From an uncultured Eubacteriales bacterium (GTDB lineage: Bacteria > Bacillota > Clostridia > Oscillospirales > CAG-382), in the NCBI GenBank assembly GCA_934479825.1, contig CAKSOW010000030.1, positions 1 to 30,533 on the forward strand: DNA of 30,533 nt, written 5' to 3'. Shown here in pieces: positions 23,940-30,533 of the stretch (its first letter is position 1; every line of letters begins with the position of its first letter). The notes below the pieces were generated by a model, which worked only from the letters and a program-made list of their open reading frames with translations, ran no database searches and was not told the origin of the DNA. The translations under genes were made by a program, and so were the position numbers.

Positions 23940-24812
23940 ATGCAAAACGAACAACTTCAAATCACCCAAACCACCGTTAAGCTCGGCTTAGACTCGCCGG
24001 TACGCTTTCTGCACATTACGGATTCGCACATTTCCCTTGCGGATGAAAACGATTCAGAACGGCTCAAAACGCTTGCCGCTGCCCGCCGCGCCAATTGCTT
24101 TGAAACAGGGCGCGCCGACGGTATCACCGTCCGTTTCTATGATCAAGCCATTGAGTATGCACGCAAAAACGAACTTTTTGTGGTCTATACCGGCGATCTT
24201 ATCGATTTCATGTCTCATGCGAATTTCGCGTATCTCGACCATGCTTTTGACGGGGTGGATTACGTCTATGCGCTCGGAAACCACGATATCTGCGCCTATG
24301 TCGGCGGAGACAACGAAGATGAGGCGTACAAATGGCGGAACATGAAACAAACCGCGCCGCACATTCAATCGAATCTGTATTTTGATTCCAAAATTTATGG
24401 CGGCGTCAATTTCGTGACATTGGACAATTCCTATTACCAGATTACCGACGGTCAGGTTCAGATGCTTCGCGCGGAAGCCGCCAAGGGTTATCCGATTGTT
24501 TTGGGCGTACATACGCCGTTCTGGTCCAAGGAATTCGGCGAAAACCGTCTGCAAGCGGAAAAGGATTGCAGCTATCTGCTGGCACCGCCGGAAGAGGCAT
24601 TGGCACGTTACACGCCGGCACGCCGCGAGCAGCAGAAAGCCACGGAAGAGACATTGCGCGCTGTGGAATACATAAAGAGCGAACCGATGATTAAAGCGAT
24701 CTTCGCCGGTCACATGCACTGCGACTTTGAAGAAGCGCTTGACAACGGCGTTATGCAGTATACCACCGACGGAAGTTATCGAGGCATCGTGCGCGAAGTC
24801 ACGTTACTGTAA
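23940..24812 (+). CDS. Calcineurin-like metallophosphoesterase, small cytoplasmic
   Basis: A 290-residue single-domain enzyme with a complete dinuclear metal site: D28-S-H30, GD (85-86), GNHD (113-116), H191 (VHTPF) and GHMH (257-260). A charged insertion follows the first motif (35-62). It has no signal peptide and lacks the extra N- and C-terminal domains of the other two phosphoesterases in the window, so it is a more distant relative. It starts 38 nt after the secreted enzyme with AAAGGA upstream and shares its transcript; a terminator follows 12 nt after the stop. Substrate unknown; a role in handling a product of the secreted enzyme is conceivable but unsupported. Confidence 0.88.
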   Translation: MQNEQLQITQTTVKLGLDSPVRFLHITDSHISLADENDSERLKTLAAARRANCFETGRADGITVRFYDQAIEYARKNELFVVYTGDLIDFMSHANFAYLDHAFDGVDYVYALGNHDICAYVGGDNEDEAYKWRNMKQTAPHIQSNLYFDSKIYGGVNFVTLDNSYYQITDGQVQMLRAEAAKGYPIVLGVHTPFWSKEFGENRLQAEKDCSYLLAPPEEALARYTPARREQQKATEETLRAVEYIKSEPMIKAIFAGHMHCDFEEALDNGVMQYTTDGSYRGIVREVTLL

Positions 24813-24824
24813 AACAGAGTTTTT

Positions 24825-24860
24825 CCCCGTCCGACGCCAATTAAGCATCGGACGGGGTTT
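24825..24860 (+). terminator. Rho-independent terminator after the phosphoesterase pair
   Basis: A 10-bp stem CCCCGTCCGA (24825-24834) / TCGGACGGGG (24848-24857) with a 13-nt loop, followed by TTTG, 12 nt past the stop codon. Confidence 0.82.
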
Positions 24861-24919
24861 GTCAGAAAGTCGGCCGAGCAAAATTGAACAAAATGTAGTT
24901 TTATTTTCTGCAAAAAGTC

Positions 24920-24948
24920 TTGACAAACGGTTCTGTATGTGCTATAAT
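24920..24948 (+). promoter_or_regulatory. Consensus promoter of the tRNA operon
   Basis: TTGACA (24920-24925), a 17-nt spacer and TATAAT (24943-24948): both boxes match the consensus exactly, as expected for a strongly expressed stable RNA unit. The tRNA begins 38 nt downstream. Confidence 0.9.
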
Positions 24949-24985
24949 ATTCAGGCAACGTAAGGAACGGCGGACTTTGTACCAT

Positions 24986-25074
24986 GCCGGAGTGGCGAAA
25001 TCGGCAGACGCCCGGGACTTAAAATCCCGTGGGACTCAAATCCCGTACCGGTTCAAGTCCGGTCTCCGGCACCA
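24986..25074 (+). tRNA. tRNA-Leu (anticodon TAA)
   Basis: Acceptor arms GCCGGAG/CTCCGGC with A73 and encoded CCA. The anticodon arm GGGA-CTTAAAA-TCCC gives anticodon TAA, reading UUA/UUG. A long variable arm (GGGA/TCCC) marks it as a class II leucine tRNA. The T arm ACCGG-TTCAAGT-CCGGT is fully paired. Confidence 0.96.
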
Positions 25075-25092
25075 CTTCACGTTGTTTTATAT

Positions 25093-25169
<77 letters not shown>

Positions 25170-25170
25170 T

Positions 25171-25200
25171 AAAAAGCACTTGCATAAGCAAGTGCTTTTT
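25171..25200 (+). terminator. Terminator of the tRNA operon
   Basis: A 13-bp stem AAAAAGCACTTGC / GCAAGTGCTTTTT with an ATAA loop and a terminal T run starts 2 nt after the CCA of the initiator tRNA. Confidence 0.9.
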
Positions 25201-25312
25201 TCAACGAAACGGACCCTTTGGAAATTGGCAAAGCGCACTTTCGTGCGTAAAACACTGTCACGTCAAAGAACTATTTCATTTTTCCTTACAGCAAAAAGTA
25301 TTATACGGAAAC

Positions 25313-25352
25313 ACAGATTGAACAGAGTATAAAATGCTTGCGTTCAAACTGT
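25313..25352. repeat. Imperfect inverted repeat upstream of the second MATE gene
   Basis: ACAGATTGAAC (25313-25323) and GTTCAAACTGT (25342-25352) are complementary at 10 of 11 positions and 18 nt apart, with TATAAAAT between them. It lies 38 nt before the MATE start codon and could be an operator or a leader hairpin. I see no clear sigma-A promoter in 25201-25389. Confidence 0.35.
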
Positions 25353-25389
25353 AATTGCCTGCTATGTAAGCTTTCGGAGGTTTATCAAC

Positions 25390-26799
25390 ATGGCAAAATC
25401 TTTAAATATAAAGAGCGCGCACGGCGAAATTCAGATGACCGATGGCTCTCTGTGGAAAAACATGTTCCTTTTCAGCATTCCGCTTATGCTGTCCCAGCTT
25501 TTGCAGGTACTGTTCAATATGGCAGATGTGGCAGTCGTCGGCAAATTTTCCAGTGCCGAGGCTTTGGGTGCGGTCGGCTCGACCACGATCCTTGTATCCC
25601 TGTTTACCGGTTTCCTTATCGGTATGGGAAGCGCCGTCAATGTCCGTGTCGCATGGCATCTCGGCGCCCGGGACAAAGCGCGCACATTTGCTTCTATCCG
25701 CACCTCGTTTGTGCTGTGTCTTGCGACGGGCTGTATCATTATGATACTTTGTCTCATTTCCGCGCGGTTCATGTTAGAACTTCTCGGCACAAAGGACGAC
25801 CTGATTGAGGGCGCGGTGCTCTATTTTCGCATTTATGCGATCGGTATGCCGGCACTCGGAATTTTCAATTTCGGTAACGGCGTGCTCAGTGCAAACGGCG
25901 ATACAAAGCGTCCGCTTACCTATCTTTTGATTGCAGGCATTCTGAATGTGATCTTCAATCTGTTTTTCGTCATCGTCTGCGGCATGGCGGAGGACGGCGT
26001 TGCACTTGCCAGCATCATCACACAGTATGTGTCCGCCATCCTCATTCTGTTACACATGGGACGGCAGGAAGACAACTGCACGTTCCGTTTACGGGATTTG
26101 AAAAATGGGTTGGATAAAATCGAAGTGGAACGCATTCTCGGGCTCGGTATTCCGGCAGGACTTCAAAACGCCATTTTTGCTGTCGCCAACCTCTTTATAC
26201 AGGGCGCTGTCAACACCTTTGATTCTGTTATGGTCGAAGGAAATTCCGCCGCCGCCAATGCCGATGCCATCATCTATAATGTCATGGCAGCATTCTATAC
26301 CGCCTGCTCAACGTTCATGGGACAGAATCTGGGAGCCGCCAAACGCGACCGTGTGTTAAAAAGCTATTTTATCGGCATCACCTATTCTTTTGTGGCAGGC
26401 GCAGTGCTGGGAGCCGCTTTGTTCTTTTTCGGCAGAGAGTTTTTATCTTGGTTTGCCAATGAGGAAGCAGTCATTGAAGCAGGCCTTCAGCGCACGCGGA
26501 TCATGTGTTTTTCCTATGCTTTCAGCGCTTTCATGGACTGCACGATTGCGGCCTGCCGCGGGATCGGGAAAAGTCTTGCGCCGACTATTATTGTAATCAT
26601 GGGCTCTTGCGTATTCCGTGTGGCGTGGATCTATACCGTATTTGCTCATTTCCGCACGATACCGTCCTTGTATCTGCTGTACATTTTTTCGTGGCTCATC
26701 ACGGCGGTCGCGGAGATCATATGCTTTGCCGTCAGCTATAAAAAGCTGAACAAGCACCATTTTCCCGATTACAAGCATACAGAGTCTCAACCGGAGTGA
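25390..26799 (+). CDS. MATE family efflux transporter
   Basis: A 469-residue membrane protein with about 12 hydrophobic segments. MTDGSLWKNMFLFSIPLMLS (residues 16-35), QVLFNMADVAVVGKFS, GVLSANGDTKRPL and, in the second half, GLGIPAGLQNAIFAVANLFIQ and FMGQNLGAAKRDRV are typical of clostridial MATE transporters of the DinF/NorM-like branch. It is only distantly similar to the MATE protein at 8133-9548 and not a recent duplicate. GGAGG lies 9 nt before the ATG. It is monocistronic, bounded by the tRNA terminator upstream and a strong terminator downstream. Substrate unknown. Confidence 0.93.
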   Translation: MAKSLNIKSAHGEIQMTDGSLWKNMFLFSIPLMLSQLLQVLFNMADVAVVGKFSSAEALGAVGSTTILVSLFTGFLIGMGSAVNVRVAWHLGARDKARTFASIRTSFVLCLATGCIIMILCLISARFMLELLGTKDDLIEGAVLYFRIYAIGMPALGIFNFGNGVLSANGDTKRPLTYLLIAGILNVIFNLFFVIVCGMAEDGVALASIITQYVSAILILLHMGRQEDNCTFRLRDLKNGLDKIEVERILGLGIPAGLQNAIFAVANLFIQGAVNTFDSVMVEGNSAAANADAIIYNVMAAFYTACSTFMGQNLGAAKRDRVLKSYFIGITYSFVAGAVLGAALFFFGREFLSWFANEEAVIEAGLQRTRIMCFSYAFSAFMDCTIAACRGIGKSLAPTIIVIMGSCVFRVAWIYTVFAHFRTIPSLYLLYIFSWLITAVAEIICFAVSYKKLNKHHFPDYKHTESQPE

Positions 26800-26904
26800 A
26801 CCCCAACAAATTTACGAAATGCCAAAAGTGGAATGGCGGCGATTATAATTTGATAAATCTTCCATACAGACAGCCAAAAGCTTCCGACAGCGAAACGCAT
26901 GACA

Positions 26905-26939
26905 AAAAGTCCGAAATTCAATGAATTTCGGACTTTTTT
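26905..26939. terminator. Bidirectional terminator between convergent genes
   Basis: Two 16-nt complementary arms (AAAAGTCCGAAATTCA and its complement) separated by one base form a long stem with A and T runs at its two ends, so it can work on both strands. It serves the MATE gene (plus) and the WbsX-like gene (minus). Confidence 0.88.
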
Positions 26940-27001
26940 CGTGTTAGGTTTTTTCTGTTTTACGTCAGTCGAATCGGCGTTTTTTCACACGGTCGTTCTG
27001 T

Positions 27002-30000
27002 TTATTTTTCAACATGAATGTAATCGATTTCCATATATCCCGACGCATTGAATGGGTCAAAACGGAGATTTGTAATGTTGTCTGCCCATTTTTCACAGCC
27101 GGACATATCAAACACATACGTTTCCCATTCTCCCCCGGAATCATTTTTCTTTAACGTTACCTTGACGGATTTGCTCTCGCTCCACGCTCTATCCTTATCC
27201 GTAATAAAAAACATCTGCATAGGCAAATTCTCTTCGGATTCATACTGATACCGCACACGAACCTCAATTTTGGTATGGCCTGCGGCGTCAAGCGGAGTTT
27301 CCAATCTTTTCCAAAGAGTCGGGTCTTTTTCCCCTTCGGCAAATGTTTCTGCCCGCATAAAGCCATCGGCCGTCAAGAGCGTTGTGTTCTCGCTCACCCA
27401 CATTTCATTATGGCCGGGATAAGTGAAATCATACGTTCCCGACACCGATTCGGGAATGCTGTCCAGATAGTTTTTCTGATACGTTTCAATCTGCATGGCA
27501 TTGTCAAAAAGGTAAAATTGATATCCCATTTCTTTGCACAGGGATTCAATCGGAATAAGCGGCAAGCCGTCGATGGAAGTCATTTTGAACCCCAACGCTT
27601 TCTCCTTGCCGTCAACGGTATACTGCTCGCTTCCAACGCGATAAACGACGGTATGCGAGGGGTTTTGAAGCGTCAGTATGCCGGTTTCCTTATCCCACAA
27701 ATGGAACAGTCCCAAGCGAAAATCCATAGCAAGCGCCGGTTCAAAAGCAACCAAAATCTGACCATCCGCTGCTTTCTGCGGTTCAAAGCCCAGGGTGAAG
27801 GGCTGGCCGTTGATTTTCATTTCCTTGGCTACCCGATCCGGCGAAGTCAAGAATTTCACAGCTAAAATCTGAAAACGCACGCCTTGGGTTTCCACCGGGT
27901 CGATGCGGATTTTTTTCAGTGTTCCTTTCCAACCGGCAACATTGGAAGTCGGAATCAGGTATTCTTTCAACATACCGGCGTCAGAACGGGAATTGATAAC
28001 GCGGCTTTCGGAAAAGCTCGGTTCTTCTTCTGTGGCAAAGAAAATCTGAAAACGCTCGCCGTTCGGGATTTCGGCAATCAAACGGATAGCGTCAATATCC
28101 TCCAAGTGCAAGCCGTCCGGGAGTGAGGCCGGGACAATGATCTGCGGATCGTTGCCGTGAGAAACATCGGTAAGACCGTCTTTTTCATTATATTTCACAT
28201 CCGGCGATACCCAGAAAATTGCGTCTCCCCCCTGCGTCGGGTTAAGATTTAAACTCATTGCCTCGGTTAGGGAATTCTCGTTCAAGGTCGGCTGATAATA
28301 TCCCTCTTTGCGTAACAGTCTGCGGTATTGCGGGTACAAACGGTTGATACGGGCTTTCTGCGCGGCATTCGGAACGGTGTCCGCCGATTCGCTTTCTTTT
28401 TCATCGGTATAAACTTCTCGCAACACATCCAAGTATCCAAAGCCTTTTTCATCCTCCGTGGGCATAATGTATGTACCCTCGCCATATTCGTTCCATGTCG
28501 AAAGCATGACAAAATTCTTCTGCCAGGTTTCTTTTGCATACTTCGGAAGATATTCGTCACGAACCCATGTATGCGACACGCGGTATTCTTCGGCTGTCAT
28601 CATCGGAAAACGTACGCCCGCCCAGGCAATGCTGTTAAAACCGACCGAAATCGTAGGCACGGTATAAACGGCAGTGTTTTCCGCACTGGCAAGAATCGAT
28701 TTGCGGTTATGCTCAAATGTACAGCCCTCTTTGCCCCAGTTGTAGGCATAACAGCCGTCAAAGCCCATAGCGGAAAGTCTCTCATTGCTGTTTCCGCAGG
28801 CAAGATAGATCATGCCGTCAAAGCCAAGCTTTTTCACTTCATTTTCCAAATAGTCAAATGCTTCGGCCATGGCCGCGTCTCCGCCCAAGGCGTCCGAGAC
28901 ACTGCCTGCACCGAACACGCACATAACCGGGCGGTTGTCGATAGTAATATAGCGCGCGTCCTTGAAGTAGTTTTCAATAAAATAAGGAACAAAGTAATTC
29001 TTCCACGCTTGGATATCCTTTGGCTTTTTCCCGGCGGCAGCCTCCCAGATTATGGCAAAATGGGACAGTTCCGAATACTTGGCATTCATGAAAGCGTCGT
29101 ACAAATGCGTCGTTTCCTCCATTTTGAGCGGCTCATCTGCCTTGTCGGGAAATACGCAAAAAGCTTGGAAATCAATCCCGTGTTCGACTAAATATTTGAT
29201 TTCCCAATCTGCGGTTTCGGGGTTTCCCTCGTCATAGTAACCAAGCACCGGTTTAATATCGTCAAACGGCGTAATGCAACTCCAACCGTAGGACGTTCCG
29301 TTTTGCCACAGCGAGCATACATTCATGCCAACCGTATAAGCGTTTTCTCCGGCAGGCACTTTCGGCTGCGGCACATAGTCTTCGTGTTCTGCCGCGCGGA
29401 ACACTTTGATATTATCAAAATGCGGTGCTTCGCGACGAAGAATTTCACGCTCTTCGGGTTCTGCGTCATCCGGAATAGCGTCGCCAAAGGTTTCCAAAAC
29501 AAAGCAGTCGGCAGAAGTGGCCGCAGTTTCAAAGGACACGTCGGCAACCTTTTTTCCGTTGATTTTGACAGCAACGGTCTGTCGGTCTGTATCTGCCTCC
29601 AAACGCAGGCGATGCCACATCTGGCTTTCAAAATTCTCGGTCAACAGCTGACTGCCGGCATAAAAAGAGCCGTTTTGAGCCGAGAACGTAACAATCGGAT
29701 TGTTTCCGCTTGCAAGAGTAAACTGCATATTTTGGAATTTCGGCAAAAGGACCATGGTTTCCGCCACAATTTTTCCGCTTACCGGTTCAAAGCTTTTGGT
29801 AACCGAACCGACCGGCAGGAACAATTCTCCGTTTTCCGCCGTTCCCTCGCCAATATAGCCGAAAGGAACTGCTCCATTGCTGTCATATTTGAAAGTGTCG
29901 TTTACGGCATAATTGACGTAAGCGCGGACGCTAAGCACATTGACAGCTACCTTGACGGCCTTTTCGGTTGTGCCGATGCAGAAATTCACGATACCGTCGG

Positions 30001-30533
30001 CCATATCGGCTGAAAGCGGATACGTGCCGGTATTCTTGCGGTTGATGTAAGTCGTGCAGCGGCGGTTGTCGAGATCCAATTCGATCCGGAAAATAAAACC
30101 TCGTTCCAGGGCGCCGACCTCGTAAACCGTTGTATAAGTTCCGTCCGCACCTAAAAGCTGCCACGAGCCGTCTATGGTTTCCAGATGATAAATGTCTTTA
30201 CCGTCCGAATTGCGGAAAGCTGCATAAATTCCATCGTAGCCGTTCACCGAAAGATTGGCCTCCAAGACCAGCTTTCCGGTCTTGGTGGGATTGAATTCGC
30301 GAATCAGCGCCGTAGGAGCCGCAGCATCAATATCCGTTAAGAGACCGGTTACGTTTGCAATGGTCAAGCGGGGAATTCCGCCGCGTGCGTCAAGCAACCA
30401 TCCGGAATTGATTCCCTCACGCGGAGCTTTCATTTCCGGCGTATTGATAAGAAGATACGCATCATCATCACTGATTTTATCGAGAGTTTTAGCGAGCCTG
30501 TTTTCAGGCAGAGCGACGCGGTTGATGATAGCG
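27002..30533 (-). CDS. Large multidomain WbsX/GH99-like protein, 5' end outside the window
   Basis: At least 1176 residues; the frame stays open to the window end, so the start, and any signal peptide, lies beyond 30533. The internal ATG at 30433 has no ribosome binding site. From the N terminus: two LamG/concanavalin-like beta regions (DNA about 30300-29400, with YDGIYAAFRNSDGKDIYHLE and MWHRLRLEADTD); a WbsX/GH99-like barrel (about 29345-28400) with GYYDEGNPETADWEIKYLV, IDNRPVMCVFG and LSTWNEYGEGTY, where the Glu residues are catalytic candidates; a beta domain (about 28260-27840); a copper-amine-oxidase-N-like domain (27830-27490); and a final carbohydrate-binding-like domain. WbsX/GH99-like domains occur in glycan-processing proteins. 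A secreted endo-acting glycosidase or glycan-binding protein is plausible but unproven. Confidence 0.8.
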   Translation of the reverse strand, partial: AIINRVALPENRLAKTLDKISDDDAYLLINTPEMKAPREGINSGWLLDARGGIPRLTIANVTGLLTDIDAAAPTALIREFNPTKTGKLVLEANLSVNGYDGIYAAFRNSDGKDIYHLETIDGSWQLLGADGTYTTVYEVGALERGFIFRIELDLDNRRCTTYINRKNTGTYPLSADMADGIVNFCIGTTEKAVKVAVNVLSVRAYVNYAVNDTFKYDSNGAVPFGYIGEGTAENGELFLPVGSVTKSFEPVSGKIVAETMVLLPKFQNMQFTLASGNNPIVTFSAQNGSFYAGSQLLTENFESQMWHRLRLEADTDRQTVAVKINGKKVADVSFETAATSADCFVLETFGDAIPDDAEPEEREILRREAPHFDNIKVFRAAEHEDYVPQPKVPAGENAYTVGMNVCSLWQNGTSYGWSCITPFDDIKPVLGYYDEGNPETADWEIKYLVEHGIDFQAFCVFPDKADEPLKMEETTHLYDAFMNAKYSELSHFAIIWEAAAGKKPKDIQAWKNYFVPYFIENYFKDARYITIDNRPVMCVFGAGSVSDALGGDAAMAEAFDYLENEVKKLGFDGMIYLACGNSNERLSAMGFDGCYAYNWGKEGCTFEHNRKSILASAENTAVYTVPTISVGFNSIAWAGVRFPMMTAEEYRVSHTWVRDEYLPKYAKETWQKNFVMLSTWNEYGEGTYIMPTEDEKGFGYLDVLREVYTDEKESESADTVPNAAQKARINRLYPQYRRLLRKEGYYQPTLNENSLTEAMSLNLNPTQGGDAIFWVSPDVKYNEKDGLTDVSHGNDPQIIVPASLPDGLHLEDIDAIRLIAEIPNGERFQIFFATEEEPSFSESRVINSRSDAGMLKEYLIPTSNVAGWKGTLKKIRIDPVETQGVRFQILAVKFLTSPDRVAKEMKINGQPFTLGFEPQKAADGQILVAFEPALAMDFRLGLFHLWDKETGILTLQNPSHTVVYRVGSEQYTVDGKEKALGFKMTSIDGLPLIPIESLCKEMGYQFYLFDNAMQIETYQKNYLDSIPESVSGTYDFTYPGHNEMWVSENTTLLTADGFMRAETFAEGEKDPTLWKRLETPLDAAGHTKIEVRVRYQYESEENLPMQMFFITDKDRAWSESKSVKVTLKKNDSGGEWETYVFDMSGCEKWADNITNLRFDPFNASGYMEIDYIHVEK

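Overview
The window looks like chromosome of an anaerobic, gut-type Firmicute in class Clostridia, probably an Oscillospirales/Ruminococcaceae-like lineage. The reasons are near-even GC, strong AGGAGG-type ribosome binding sites, consensus TTGACA/TATAAT promoters, tRNA genes with encoded CCA, an M50 protease-scpA pair, and an indolepyruvate oxidoreductase/phenylacetate-CoA ligase/ACT operon of the kind seen in amino-acid-fermenting Clostridia. The assignment is inference from gene content; no rRNA is present.

Layout. 1-1082 holds no gene but carries inverted, multi-box structured repeats and a terminator. 1083-6096 holds a divergent pair (a DUF975-type membrane protein on minus; a LUD-domain protein on plus), followed on plus by trmL, an M50 protease, scpA and a cytoplasmic metallophosphoesterase; a bidirectional terminator follows. 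6175-9548 (minus) holds a glycosidase-like protein with its own promoter and a MATE transporter whose leader contains a 16-bp terminator-like hairpin. 9719-14710 (minus) reads, in transcription order, NYN-domain protein, iorA, iorB, paaK-type ligase and double-ACT protein: a likely unit for oxidative decarboxylation of aryl pyruvates to aryl acetates with CoA-linked energy recovery. 14996-20082 (plus) is an ABC exporter - DUF1854 - ABC exporter trio; both exporters carry an extra N-terminal domain and a zinc ribbon. 20278-24812 (plus) holds a 1207-residue secreted metallophosphoesterase and a small cytoplasmic one. 24920-25200 is a tRNA-Leu/tRNA-fMet transcription unit. 25390-26799 is a second MATE transporter. 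27002 to the window end (minus) is a large WbsX/GH99-like multidomain protein cut by the window edge.

The most unusual signals are the ABC/DUF1854/ABC system with its fused zinc-ribbon modules, the promoter-proximal terminator-like hairpins of two genes, the missing canonical start codon of the NYN gene with a 13-nt complementarity between its leader and the following intergenic gap, the initiator tRNA with two U-U mismatches in its T stem, and the inverted repeat array at the left end. I saw no insertion sequence, phage gene or CRISPR array.
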